From assembly GCF_008369935.1 (NCBI RefSeq), contig NZ_VTUZ01000012.1, positions 1 through 64,000 on the forward strand: 64,000 bases of DNA, read 5' to 3'. Positions 53,370 through 62,438 of the stretch are shown piece by piece. The notes under the pieces were generated by a model, which worked only from the letters and a program-made list of their open reading frames with translations, was not told the DNA's origin and did not search any database. How positions within the stretch are numbered: the first letter of the stretch is position 1; every line of letters begins with the position of its first letter. A program made the position numbers and the translations under genes. This DNA is from Paraburkholderia panacisoli (lineage in GTDB: Bacteria; Pseudomonadota; Gammaproteobacteria; Burkholderiales; Burkholderiaceae).

Positions 53370-54716
53370 TTAGGACTCCACGTCTTCCAGGCTGAAGATT
53401 TCGGTCTGGTCGTTATACGAGAAAATCTCGCCATAGCGGCCCCAGTTGATGACCGCGTCGAGCGTCTCTTCCGCCGCGCTATCCGACAGAAAATCTTCCA
53501 GTTCCTGCTCGAAGCGCACGCGCGGCGCGCGATGTCCCGGCCGCTCGTTCAGCACCTTCTTGATCCGCGCAGCGAGCGGCACGTGCCGCAGCAGATGCTC
53601 GGCGAACATCATCTTGCGTTCCTGGGTACCGAACTCGGAGAACACGCGCGCCGGTGGCGTCAGGAAAATATCGCCCTCGCGCACGTCGGCGAAACCCAGA
53701 TGCTGCAGCACTTCGGCCACCGGGAACAGATCGTCCACCTCCAGATGCAGCGAGCGGGCGATTTCCGGCATGTCCGCGCGGCCGTGGTACGGCGCGGCGG
53801 CCAGCGTCTCGATCAGACCCGCCATCAGGTTGGTCGACACATGCGGCAACCAGCTGTGCAGCTCCAGCCCCTTCTTGGTCTTTTCGTCGGTCTGACGCGC
53901 GGTCATCTTCGCGTAGATCTCGTCGACGAGGCGCCGGAACGCCGGGTCCAGCCGGTTGCGCGGATGCTTGAACGGCACCTTGATCTCCGCGATCACGCGG
54001 CCCGGATTCGACGACAGCACCAGGATCCGGTCGCACATGAACACCGCTTCCTCAATGTTGTGCGTGACGATCAGCACCGCCTTGATCGGCATGCGGCCTT
54101 GCGTCCACAAATCGAGCAGGTCAGTACGCAGGGTTTCGGCGGTCAGCACGTCGAGCGCGGAGAACGGCTCGTCCATCAGCAACAGCGTGGGGTCGACCAC
54201 CAGTGCGCGCGCAAAGCCGACACGCTGACGCATGCCGCCCGACAGCTCGCGCGGGTAGGCGTTTTCGAAACCGTCCAGACCAATCAGGTCGATTGCCGCG
54301 AGCGCGCGCGTGCGCCGTTCGCTCGCGCCGACACCTTGCGCTTCGAGTCCCGCTTCCACGTTTTGCAGCACGGTCAGCCACGGGAACAGCGCGAAGGTCT
54401 GGAACACCATCGCGACGCCCTTCGCGGGGCCGTCGAGCGGCTTGCCCATATACGTGACTTCGCCGTCGGTCGGCTCGATCAGACCGGCGATGATGCGCAA
54501 CAGCGTCGACTTGCCCGAGCCCGAGCGGCCCAACAACCCGACGATCTCGCCTTCGCGCAACGACAGATTCGCGTCGTCGAGGACGAGCAGCTCGCCCTGC
54601 GACTTGTTGAAACCGCGGCACACGTCCTTGACGAGCAGGATCTCTTCGCCGAGGCGCGGCGGCTTCGGCGGCGTCTGGATCGGCGCGGCGGTCATAGCAG
54701 CTTTCGGATTTTGCAT
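53370..54716 (-). CDS. ABC transporter ATPase, nitrate/taurine type with AAA-associated C-terminal domain
   Basis: A 448-residue ATPase. The first ~270 residues are an ABC domain of the SsuB/TauB/NrtD class: Walker A GRSGSGKST, signature LSGGMRQRVGFARALV, Walker B LLLMDEPFSALD. Residues ~280-448 match the extra AAA-associated C-terminal domain (LHSWLPHVSTNLMAGLIETL, EVLQHLGFADVREGDIFLTP), found in anion-type importers of this group. It should power import of an anion such as a sulfonate, nitrate or bicarbonate. The start is 18 bp after the permease stop; no binding protein gene lies beside it. Confidence 0.9.
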   Translation of the reverse strand: MQNPKAAMTAAPIQTPPKPPRLGEEILLVKDVCRGFNKSQGELLVLDDANLSLREGEIVGLLGRSGSGKSTLLRIIAGLIEPTDGEVTYMGKPLDGPAKGVAMVFQTFALFPWLTVLQNVEAGLEAQGVGASERRTRALAAIDLIGLDGFENAYPRELSGGMRQRVGFARALVVDPTLLLMDEPFSALDVLTAETLRTDLLDLWTQGRMPIKAVLIVTHNIEEAVFMCDRILVLSSNPGRVIAEIKVPFKHPRNRLDPAFRRLVDEIYAKMTARQTDEKTKKGLELHSWLPHVSTNLMAGLIETLAAAPYHGRADMPEIARSLHLEVDDLFPVAEVLQHLGFADVREGDIFLTPPARVFSEFGTQERKMMFAEHLLRHVPLAARIKKVLNERPGHRAPRVRFEQELEDFLSDSAAEETLDAVINWGRYGEIFSYNDQTEIFSLEDVES

Positions 54717-54734
54717 CGCTTATGCCTTCATTTC

Positions 54735-56486
54735 TCAATCGAGCCGCAGCTTGGCTTCGGCGTAGGCGTACATCGGACGCCATAGCAGGCGGTTGAACAG
54801 GGTGACGAACAGGGACATCACGGCGATGCCCACGATGATCTTCGGGTAGTCGCCCGCCGCGGTGGTCTGCGCGATGTACGCGCCCAGCCCGTGCGCCGCC
54901 ACCTTGGTATCGCCCCACTGGACGAACTCAGCCACGATACTCGCATTCCACGCGCCGCCCGACGCGGTGATCGCGCCGGTCACGTAATACGGGAAGATGC
55001 CCGGCAGCATCGCCTGACGCCACCATTGCCAACCGCGGATGTGGAAATTCTTGGCCGCCTCGCGGTAGTCGTTCGGATAGGAACTCGCGCCGGCAATCAC
55101 GTTGAACAGGATATACCACTGCGTGCCGAGCACGATCAGCGGCGACAGCCAGATATCCGGGTTCAGGTGGAAGCGCACGATCACGATCACGAACACCGGG
55201 AACAGCAGGTTCGCCGGGAACGCGGCGAGGAACTGCGCGAGCGGCTGGATCTTTTCCGCCAGCGCCGGCCGCAGGCCGATCAGCACGCCGACCGGCACCC
55301 AGATCACCGACGCGATCGCGATCAGCACCACTACGCGCAGCAGCGTGATGAGCCCGAGAACCAGCACGTGGCCGACCTCGTCGAGCGTCACGCCGGTGCG
55401 CACATACAGAAACACGCGGTACACCACGTAGACCGTGGCGACCAGCACCAGCGCGGCCCACAGCGTGTCGCCGAGCTTCGAGCTCTTCTCGCGCTGCGGA
55501 ATCTGGAAGCGCGGCGCGCTGAAAGCCGGCAACTGGAAGCGCACCCGCGCCGCCTTTGCGAACATCCAGCCGATCGGCACCAGCAGACGGTGAATCAGAC
55601 GCGTGCGGCGAATCAGATCGAGCAGCCAGGATTCGGGCGCGTCGCCCGAACTGGTGGTTTCCATGCGGAACTTGTCGGCCCAGGCGACGAGCGGGCGGAA
55701 CAGGAACTGGTCGTACGCGAGGATCACGACCGTCATCGCGAGGATCACCCAGCCGATCGCGTGCAGGTTCTTCTCCGAGATCGCCTGCGCCAGAAACGCG
55801 CCGATGCCCGGCAGCGTGATCGTGTTGTTGCCGACCGTGATCGCTTCGGAGGCGACCACGAAGAACCAGCCGCCCGACATCGACATCATCATGTTCCAGA
55901 TGAGGCCCGGCATCGAGAACGGCACTTCGAGCTTCCAGAAACGCTGCCACGAAGTCAGATGGAAACCGCGCGACACTTCGTCGAGATCGCGCGGCACCGT
56001 GCGCAGCGACTGATAGAAGCTGAACGTCATGTTCCACGCCTGGCTCGTGAAGATCGCGAAGATCGCCGCCAGCTCGGCGCCGAGCACGCGGCCCGGAAAC
56101 AGCGCGAGGAAGAACGTGACAGTAAACGAAATGTAGCCGAGCACCGGCACCGACTGCAGAATGTCCAGGATCGGCACCAGCACGAGCCCGGCGCGCCGGC
56201 TCTTGGCCGCCAGCGTGCCGTAAACCAGCGTAAAGATCAGCGAGGCGACCATCGCCGCGAGCATGCGCAACGTGGTGCGCATCGCGTATTCAGGCAGATT
56301 CGCCGGGTCGAGCGAGATCGCCTGAGTCTTGAGCGTCGACATCGGCGCGAGCGTCTCGTGAAAGCCGATCGCCGCCATCGCGATGATGCAGATGATCAGC
56401 GGGAAGGCCACGAAGTCCCAGCGGTTGGGCAGCACCCGCCATGCGGACGCATTGGCGGTGCGCTTCAGGTCGAAACTGAAATCCAT
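54735..56486 (-). CDS. ABC transporter permease, double-domain
   Basis: A 583-residue permease with two binding-protein-dependent permease halves (each about six membrane segments) in one chain. The first EAA-type loop lies in YQSLRTVPRDLDEVSRGFHL with WQRFWKLEVPFSMPGLIWNMM; the second in SYPNDYREAAKNFHIRGWQW with WRQAMLPGIFPYYVTGAIT. It is fused in the manner of large permeases next to AAA-associated ATPases. The ATG at 56486 starts the operon; the 724-bp upstream region would hold the promoter. Substrate unknown. Confidence 0.88.
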   Translation of the reverse strand: MDFSFDLKRTANASAWRVLPNRWDFVAFPLIICIIAMAAIGFHETLAPMSTLKTQAISLDPANLPEYAMRTTLRMLAAMVASLIFTLVYGTLAAKSRRAGLVLVPILDILQSVPVLGYISFTVTFFLALFPGRVLGAELAAIFAIFTSQAWNMTFSFYQSLRTVPRDLDEVSRGFHLTSWQRFWKLEVPFSMPGLIWNMMMSMSGGWFFVVASEAITVGNNTITLPGIGAFLAQAISEKNLHAIGWVILAMTVVILAYDQFLFRPLVAWADKFRMETTSSGDAPESWLLDLIRRTRLIHRLLVPIGWMFAKAARVRFQLPAFSAPRFQIPQREKSSKLGDTLWAALVLVATVYVVYRVFLYVRTGVTLDEVGHVLVLGLITLLRVVVLIAIASVIWVPVGVLIGLRPALAEKIQPLAQFLAAFPANLLFPVFVIVIVRFHLNPDIWLSPLIVLGTQWYILFNVIAGASSYPNDYREAAKNFHIRGWQWWRQAMLPGIFPYYVTGAITASGGAWNASIVAEFVQWGDTKVAAHGLGAYIAQTTAAGDYPKIIVGIAVMSLFVTLFNRLLWRPMYAYAEAKLRLD

Positions 56487-57210
56487 TAGATACCCTCCCC
56501 TTCGACGCGGATGGGGGTTTGCTCGAAGGAGGCCGCGGCTTCGGCGCGGCAGTCGGAAAATCGGTCCGGAAAGCGGAAATCAGGCATGGCAAAAACGCAT
56601 GTGCGCGGTAAATCGTTAGCGTTGGAGACACGTGGACCGGCAACGGAGGTGTCCGCGGACGAGCCGTCCAGGACCACCACCATCACGCCGGACTCCTGTC
56701 GCCGCAGGCGCCGCCCGAAGGCTGGCGAGCTTTCCTCGTTTTGGACGGCACGACACTACACCATCCTATGTTTCAGGCACAACCTTTCGCGCCAAATCGC
56801 GATAATCAGCGGCGCGGGCGCGACGAACCGGTCCGGACCGGCGTCGCCGCAAGACTACGCGAGCCGCGGAGCGTGGTGCGTGAGCCACATCGCCGATGAT
56901 CGCGACAGCCGCCGGGATCGTGAAAAACCGCCCGAAAAACCCGTATAGCTATCAAGAATCCTGCTAGCTTGCCGTTAAGAACCTGATGGGCGCGGCACAT
57001 GCAGTTCGCATTCCCGCAATAACGGTGGCGTCTGGCCCCATGCCGGTTAAAATCAGGAAACGACGCGCATGTTTGTGCATGTTTGTTAGCGGTTTATCCC
57101 GGGCAACAGCGGCGGCAAATCGTCAGCCGCTTCGAAACGGTCGGCACAGCGCCGGTGCGCTGCCACGAATGAGCTAGTTGCATGTCACAGCCAGACGGAT
57201 CAGAGGGTCG
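56487..57210. other. Divergent promoter region between ABC operon and diguanylate cyclase gene
   Basis: 724 bp without a gene I can support. A sigma-28-like element (56952-56978) faces the diguanylate cyclase gene. Open frames here lack ribosome sites. Confidence 0.5.
56952..56978 (+). promoter_or_regulatory. Candidate sigma-28 (FliA) promoter
   Basis: TCAA (56952-56955), 15 bp, GCCGTTAA (56971-56978), against the consensus TAAA-N15-GCCGATAA: one mismatch in each box and exact spacing. It is about 230 bp before the cyclase start, same direction. Confidence 0.4.
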
Positions 57211-58902
57211 ATGAACAGGACAACCTTGCGCCAGGCAACCTTGCCGATCAGCTTCTTGCTGATCGTACTGGTTTGCTGGTTCGTGGCGGGCATGGTCGCG
57301 GACCGGATGGTACAGCAAGAGCTGGACGCGGCGCTGCGCGCCCAGCGTCAAATGTCCTCGTCGATCGTCGACAACATGGCGGAAGTGATCGCCAGCGACC
57401 TTGCGATGTCCCGCGCCATCCCCGCAACCATGGCCGAAATGGACGTGGTCCAGCACGCCCTGGTGCAATCGCAGAATTATGCCGCGAACAGCGAGGCGGC
57501 GGAACCCGCCCTGCGCGCCGCGTTGCTGAAAGACGCGCAAATGAGGTCGGTGAGCAGCTTCCTGCACGACGCACAAGGCTTCTCCGGGCTCGACCAGATC
57601 TGGCTTGTCAATACGAATGGCGTCTGCGTGGCGTCGAGCGACTCGGCCAACAATCCGTACGCCGCGGAACATTCGTTCATCGGCGTCGACATGCGCACGC
57701 GCACCTATCTGACCAACGCGCTGCTCGGCGCGTTCTCGGAGGCCTACGGCGTGGGCCGTCTGAGTGGCGAGCCGGGCATCTTCATCGCCGCGCCGGTGTA
57801 CGCGGACGGGCTGCTGGTCGGCGTGGTGATCGCGAAAGTCGGGATCGCGCGGCTGCGCCACTGGGTCGCGCACGCGGGCACCTTCGTCGCCGACGACAAC
57901 GGCGTCATCATCATGGCGCACAACAGCGGGCTCGAAGGCCACGCGCTGCCGAACTCGCGCGTCACGCAGATGAGCGCCGCCGAGCGCATGACCGTCTATC
58001 ACCGCGACACGTTCCCTGACATGCGGATTCGCGTCAACACGGAAGTGCGCGAGCGGGCGCCGTGGGTGCCCACGGCCGTCGCCGGCCAGCTGTTCGGCAT
58101 GTCCGAGCAGCCGGCGCCGTCGCTGTACCAGGACCGCGTCGGCCTGAATTCGGGGCTGTCGGCGCATCTGGTCGATCCGCTCGCGGCCTGGCCGGAACTG
58201 CTGCGCAATCACAAGCGCGATCATCTGCTGGTGTTTCTGACGCTGGCCGGCACGGTCGCACTGGCGTGGGTGATCACCGTGTCGTATGTGCGCGAACGGC
58301 GCCATCATCGCGCGACGCGCGATCTTGCCGAGCAACTGCAGGCGGCCAATACGCTGCTCTCGGCCGAGGCGCGCCACGACGCGCTGACCGGCGCGCTGTC
58401 GCGACGCTACTTCCTCGATCTGCTGCGCCACGAGATCGAACGCGCGCGCGCAAACCACGAGCCGCTGTGCATGGCGATCGCCGACCTCGACCACTTCAAG
58501 CAGATCAACGACCGCTTCGGCCACGCCGCGGGTGACCGTGCGCTCGAACACTTCGTCGACACCTGCCGCGCCGAACTGCGCGGCGCCGACGCGATCGGCC
58601 GGCTCGGCGGCGAAGAGTTCGGCTTGCTGCTGCCCGCCACCGATCTGGCCGGCGGCCGCGAAGTGGTCGAACGCTTGCGCCTGCGGTTGAAAGCGGTGCC
58701 TTCGCCGAAGTTGCCGCCTTCGGTGAACCTCAGCGTAAGCATCGGGATCACCCAGCTGTCGCCCGACGATCTGCCCGAGCGGATCATGAGCCGCGCCGAC
58801 ACCGCGCTCTACGCGGCGAAGAGCGGCGGCCGCGATCGCACCGAAGCCCTGCCCCCCGACGATACCGCGCCGCCCGCGCGCACGGTAGCGAATGCCTGGT
58901 AA
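57211..58902 (+). CDS. Membrane diguanylate cyclase with dCache-type sensor
   Basis: A 563-residue protein with a membrane helix at ~13-34 (LPISFLLIVLVCWFVAGMV), a periplasmic dCache-like sensor (GFSGLDQIWLVNTNGVCVAS, FIGVDMRTRTYL, GEPGIFIAAPVYADGLLVGVV) and a second helix (LLVFLTLAGTVALAWVITV). The GGEEF motif is at 466-470 and an intact I-site (RGAD) lies five residues before it, so it should make c-di-GMP and be product-inhibited. There is no EAL domain. The ATG at 57211 has AGAGGG upstream; TTG 57178 is an alternative. Confidence 0.92.
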   Translation: MNRTTLRQATLPISFLLIVLVCWFVAGMVADRMVQQELDAALRAQRQMSSSIVDNMAEVIASDLAMSRAIPATMAEMDVVQHALVQSQNYAANSEAAEPALRAALLKDAQMRSVSSFLHDAQGFSGLDQIWLVNTNGVCVASSDSANNPYAAEHSFIGVDMRTRTYLTNALLGAFSEAYGVGRLSGEPGIFIAAPVYADGLLVGVVIAKVGIARLRHWVAHAGTFVADDNGVIIMAHNSGLEGHALPNSRVTQMSAAERMTVYHRDTFPDMRIRVNTEVRERAPWVPTAVAGQLFGMSEQPAPSLYQDRVGLNSGLSAHLVDPLAAWPELLRNHKRDHLLVFLTLAGTVALAWVITVSYVRERRHHRATRDLAEQLQAANTLLSAEARHDALTGALSRRYFLDLLRHEIERARANHEPLCMAIADLDHFKQINDRFGHAAGDRALEHFVDTCRAELRGADAIGRLGGEEFGLLLPATDLAGGREVVERLRLRLKAVPSPKLPPSVNLSVSIGITQLSPDDLPERIMSRADTALYAAKSGGRDRTEALPPDDTAPPARTVANAW

Positions 58903-59095
58903 AGGGTAAAGGCGCGGCATACGCGTCCCTTCCCGCCGCTTCCCGCCTCGCATCGACCGCGACGCCCACGGTGCCCGCGTTCGATGCGCGCGCAACCTCA
59001 CTCAACGCAAGCGCGCCTCGGGCTTCCCTTAACTAAGCAGGTATGATCGAACCTGATATCAAGGTTGCCGCTACCGCTCTAACGGGGAGATTCGC

Positions 59096-59362
59096 ATGAA
59101 GGGAAATCTGGTCATCGTGTGTCGCGATCAGGATGCTGACGCATTCGACCATCTGCTGGCTGAATATGGCGCGTTCCAGACGCGCCTGTCGTCTACCGCG
59201 TGGTATCTGAAACTGGCGGTCGCGCCGGAACTGATTCAGGAGGAGATCCTGGCGCGCCTGGGCAAATACACGACGCATTACATTTTCGAGGCCGAAACGG
59301 TGACCTGGAATACGGTGGATAGCGAAGCGGCGAATGCGCTGAATACGCTGTTCTCGGACTAG
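59096..59362 (+). CDS. Small hypothetical protein
   Basis: An 88-residue protein with GGGGAG ~6-8 bp before its ATG. Sequence MKGNLVIVCRDQDADAFDHL, then TRLSSTAWYLKLAVAPELIQ and YTTHYIFEAETVTWNTVDSE; it looks like a compact alpha/beta fold. No family recognised. It is probably its own unit, 194 bp after the cyclase gene. Confidence 0.65.
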   Translation: MKGNLVIVCRDQDADAFDHLLAEYGAFQTRLSSTAWYLKLAVAPELIQEEILARLGKYTTHYIFEAETVTWNTVDSEAANALNTLFSD

Positions 59363-59464
59363 CGCGCCGCGTTGCCGCCACGCATCCGGACGTTGCGTCC
59401 GGACTCCAAGCCAGGCCCTCAATTACGGTGCAGACGCGTCGCGCGCGCCCGCACCGCGTAGCGC

Positions 59465-60781
59465 CTACCAAGCGCTCTCCGAGGCCGCCGCAAGCTTCGG
59501 CAAGACCTCGAACGGAAAGCTCATCAACACGCGCAAGCCACGGCCGCCGTCGTTGCCGATCTCCCACTCCCCGCCCGCACGCCGCACCAGCCGCTCGACG
59601 ATCGCGAGCCCGAGCCCGCTATGGCCGTTGCCGCCACGCGCCGGATCGAGCCGTACGAAAGGCCGGCTCGCGTTGATCAGATCCTGCGCGGCGATCCCGT
59701 TGCCATTGTCGCTCACCGACAGCGTGAAGCCTTGCGCGGTACGCGCGGTGGCGACGGTAATCGGCGGCGCGCCGTACGCGTGCGCGTTGTCGAGCAGGTT
59801 CGACAGAATGCGGTCGAGCGTGGCCGCGGGCAGCAGGAACGCCGGCCCCGCATTGAGCTCAGTCTGCACGGTGGATGCACTGGCGGCCACCGCGCGATAC
59901 GTGCGCACGATCCGCTCGCACTGCCCGTCCACTTCGACCGCTTCGCTGCGATCGGCGCCGTCGTGCGCGAACACCAGAAACTGCTCGACGATATGTGTCA
60001 TGGAGTCGACATCGCGCACCACGCCGTCTCGCATCTTCGGCTCGTCCATCATTTCGGCGCGCAGCCGCAAGCGCGCAAGCGGCGTTTTCAGATCGTGCGC
60101 GACGCCGGCCAGCATCACGGCGCGGTCGTTTTCGGTGCGCGCCACTTCCTGGACCATCTGGTTAAAGCCGTGGGTCAGCTGCCGCAACTCGCGCGGACCA
60201 CGCTCCGGCACCGGCGGCACCGGCAGGCCGCGGCCGAAGCGCGACACTGCCTGCGCGAGCGAGCGCAACGGCTGCTGCAACGCCCATGCGGCAAACAGCG
60301 CCGCCATCACCGCGAACGAGAAGATGATCGCGAGCCACAGCACCGTGCGGTCGAGCGAGCGCGGCATGCGCAAAGGCTGCATCGGCACGACGATCCAGCT
60401 GTGATCGGTGGCGGCGCGCACCCACAACGTGGGTGGACGGCCCGGCATGCCGATCCGTACCTGCGTGCCGGACGGCATCCGGTCGCGCACGTCCTCGACG
60501 AAACGTTCGAGCGGCGGCGGGATCTCGGTGCTCTCGGGCGGCACGTCCTGGCTCGCCGGGTCGACCAGCTTGACGCGCGACGGCAACGGCTGATCCGGTG
60601 TACGGGCGACGTGCTGGCGCACCGCGTCGACGAGGAAGGTGGCTTCCTCGACCGCATAGCGCGTTTGCAACTGGCTGCGTTCGAGCCGCATCAGCGCGTA
60701 CCACGCGAAATGCGACAGCATCAGCACCGCAACGACTAGCAGCGCCAGCCGCCCGAACAGCGAATCAATGGGCCGGCGCAT
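59465..60781 (-). CDS. envZ: Osmosensor-type histidine kinase EnvZ
   Basis: A 438-residue kinase with a first membrane helix (LFGRLALLVVAVLMLSHFAW), a short periplasmic domain, a second helix (VLWLAIIFSFAVMAALFAAW), HAMP, and the His-phosphotransfer site His229 in AGVAHDLKTPLARLRL, very close to E. coli EnvZ. The ATPase domain has ILSNLLDNAHAYG, SVSDNGNGI and GNGHSGLGLAIVERL. It phosphorylates the OmpR partner. Its start overlaps the regulator gene by 17 bp. Confidence 0.93.
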   Translation of the reverse strand: MRRPIDSLFGRLALLVVAVLMLSHFAWYALMRLERSQLQTRYAVEEATFLVDAVRQHVARTPDQPLPSRVKLVDPASQDVPPESTEIPPPLERFVEDVRDRMPSGTQVRIGMPGRPPTLWVRAATDHSWIVVPMQPLRMPRSLDRTVLWLAIIFSFAVMAALFAAWALQQPLRSLAQAVSRFGRGLPVPPVPERGPRELRQLTHGFNQMVQEVARTENDRAVMLAGVAHDLKTPLARLRLRAEMMDEPKMRDGVVRDVDSMTHIVEQFLVFAHDGADRSEAVEVDGQCERIVRTYRAVAASASTVQTELNAGPAFLLPAATLDRILSNLLDNAHAYGAPPITVATARTAQGFTLSVSDNGNGIAAQDLINASRPFVRLDPARGGNGHSGLGLAIVERLVRRAGGEWEIGNDGGRGLRVLMSFPFEVLPKLAAASESAW

Positions 60782-61490
60782 GTTGCTCGCCGTCCGGCAC
60801 GAACACGTAACCGCGTCCGCGCACGGTCTGAATGAAGCGCGGCGTGGACGGGTCGGTTTCGAGAATACGGCGCAGGCGCCAGACCTGCACGTCGATGCCG
60901 CGGTCGGTGCCGTCGTATTCGGGACCGTGCAGCAGTTCGAGCAGGCGTTCGCGCGTGAGCGTGCGCATCGGGTGATTGACGAAGATCTTCAGCAACGCGA
61001 ACTCGCTGCCGGACAGCGTGAGCGGCTTGTCTTCCAGATGCAGCGTACGCGACTGGAAATCGAGCGTGAAGCGGCCGAAGTTGAACGGCTCGCGCTGCTC
61101 CGGCGCCGCCGCCGACGGCAGCGTGCGGCGGCGCCGCAGCACCGCCTGCACGCGCGCGAGCAATTCGCGCGGATTGAACGGCTTGCCGAGGTAGTCGTCC
61201 GCGCCGAGCTCCAGCCCGACGATCCGGTCGACGTCGTCCGCACGCGCCGTGAGCATGATCACGGGAATGTCGTCGCCCGACGCGCGCAGCTTGCGCAGCG
61301 CCGTGAGCCCGTCGACGCCCGGCATCATCAGATCGAGCACGATGAGATCGGGGCGCTCGCGTTCGAGCCTGCGTTCGAGCGAACCCGCGTCATGCAGCAC
61401 CGAGACTTCGATGCCCTGACGGGCCAGATAGTCGCGCAGAAGATCGCGCAATTCGACGTCGTCGTCGACAACAAGGATTTGAGTAGCCAT
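60765..61490 (-). CDS. ompR: Response regulator OmpR
   Basis: A 241-residue regulator. The receiver has the acidic pocket VVDDD (7-11), phosphorylation site Asp53, and GLELGADDYLGKPFNPRELLARV, nearly as in E. coli OmpR; the winged-helix domain has LTLSGSEFALLKIFVNHP and RGIDVQVWRLRRILE. It binds DNA as a dimer at repeated half-sites. It is the first gene of the ompR-envZ operon; the region upstream has several GTTA/GTAA half-sites shared with the divergent gene. Confidence 0.95.
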   Translation of the reverse strand: MATQILVVDDDVELRDLLRDYLARQGIEVSVLHDAGSLERRLERERPDLIVLDLMMPGVDGLTALRKLRASGDDIPVIMLTARADDVDRIVGLELGADDYLGKPFNPRELLARVQAVLRRRRTLPSAAAPEQREPFNFGRFTLDFQSRTLHLEDKPLTLSGSEFALLKIFVNHPMRTLTRERLLELLHGPEYDGTDRGIDVQVWRLRRILETDPSTPRFIQTVRGRGYVFVPDGEQHAPAH

Positions 61491-61525
61491 GGAATGAAGT
61501 TTAACGCGCAGCAGGAAGGGTTTTC

Positions 61526-61611
61526 GTTAACCGATGCCCCTCAAGGGTTACCGGGTGTTACGGTGAAAGGCGCGCGTAATGCTCGGTAATAGCCGCATCA
61601 AGACGCGTAAC
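61526..61611. promoter_or_regulatory. Phased GTTAC/GTAAT half-sites, candidate OmpR/CpxR-type boxes
   Basis: GTTAC at 61547 and 61557 (5-bp spacer), GTAAT at 61576 and 61586 (5-bp spacer), with GTTAA at 61526 and GTAAC at 61607. Half-sites are 10 bp or 21 bp apart, on the same DNA face. They lie between divergent ompR and the Spy-like gene. Confidence 0.6.
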
Positions 61612-61709
61612 ACAGCAACCGGCCGGCTTCTCTACGCTGTGTCTTACCGAATGCAGGCAGTCCACATGACCGGTTGCATCGTCGGCTATTCCATTACAAG
61701 GAGCCTTAT

Positions 61710-62237
61710 ATGTCCACCAAAAAAATGTCGCGCGTCCTCGCCGTTGCCGCCACCGCTCTCGCCATCGGCGCGGGTGCCGCTTATGCCGCACAACCCGCCA
61801 CGCAAGGCGGTCCCGGCGGCTGGCACGGCCACTTCATGAAGCAACTGACGCAACTGCACGACCAGTTGAAGCTGAACGCGGATCAGGAAAAGCAGTGGCA
61901 AGCCGCGCTCGACACGATGAAGCAGGGCCACGAAGCCATGCGCGCGAATCACGAGCAGATGAAAAACCAGTTCAAGGCCGCGCAGCAACAGCCGATCCTG
62001 GATCTGAACGCAATGGCCGCTGCGCATCAGCAAGTCGAGCAGAAAGACGCGCAGTTGCGCCAGCAAACCACCGACGCATGGCTGAAGTTCTACAACGGCC
62101 TGAACGACCAGCAGAAGACCACTGTCAGCACGGCGCTGAAGCAGCGCTTCGCGAAGATGGAATCGCGTCACGAGAAGATGCGCGAGCACTGGGAGCACCA
62201 CAAGGGCGCGGCGTCGGCGCCGGCCGCCAATCAGTAA
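61710..62237 (+). CDS. Spy/CpxP-family periplasmic protein
   Basis: A 175-residue exported protein. The signal peptide (STKKMSRVLAVAATALAIG) ends near AYA|AQPA at residue 27. The mature part is a helical, Gln/Lys/His-rich chain; two LTxxQ-like motifs are LNADQEKQW (~60) and LNDQQKTTV (~133). Spy and CpxP are ATP-independent periplasmic chaperones induced by envelope stress. CAAGGAG is spaced 7 bp before the ATG at 61710. It is divergent from ompR and shares the half-site array. The Ala-rich end (GAASAPAANQ) is disordered. Confidence 0.85.
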   Translation: MSTKKMSRVLAVAATALAIGAGAAYAAQPATQGGPGGWHGHFMKQLTQLHDQLKLNADQEKQWQAALDTMKQGHEAMRANHEQMKNQFKAAQQQPILDLNAMAAAHQQVEQKDAQLRQQTTDAWLKFYNGLNDQQKTTVSTALKQRFAKMESRHEKMREHWEHHKGAASAPAANQ

Positions 62238-62287
62238 GCGGCGCGCTGTGATGACGGGGCGGGCCTGTGCGGCCGCCTCGCGGATGT

Positions 62288-62319
62288 GAAAACGCCACGG
62301 AGTTTTCCGTGGCGTTTTC
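62288..62319. terminator. Bidirectional terminator after the Spy-like gene
   Basis: A perfect 14-bp stem GAAAACGCCACGGA / TCCGTGGCGTTTTC with loop GTTT, followed by GCGTTTTTGC; the A-run at its start acts as a T-run for the other direction. Confidence 0.9.
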
Positions 62320-62438
62320 GCGTTTTTGCATTGACTGCGCAGTTGACGTTGCGGCATGCGGGCCGCGTCGGATCAGCGTGGCCTGCTCGTTGCCCCGTCA
62401 TCCTTCATTGAAATGACCGCCTGCGAGCGATCCGGCAG

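Noticed and set aside
54891..56489. A 532-codon open frame antisense to the ABC permease
   Set aside because: Shadow of the permease; extremely Arg/His-rich.
57094..59001. A 635-codon open frame antisense to the diguanylate cyclase
   Set aside because: The cyclase has complete sensor, GGEEF and I-site; the antisense frame has none.
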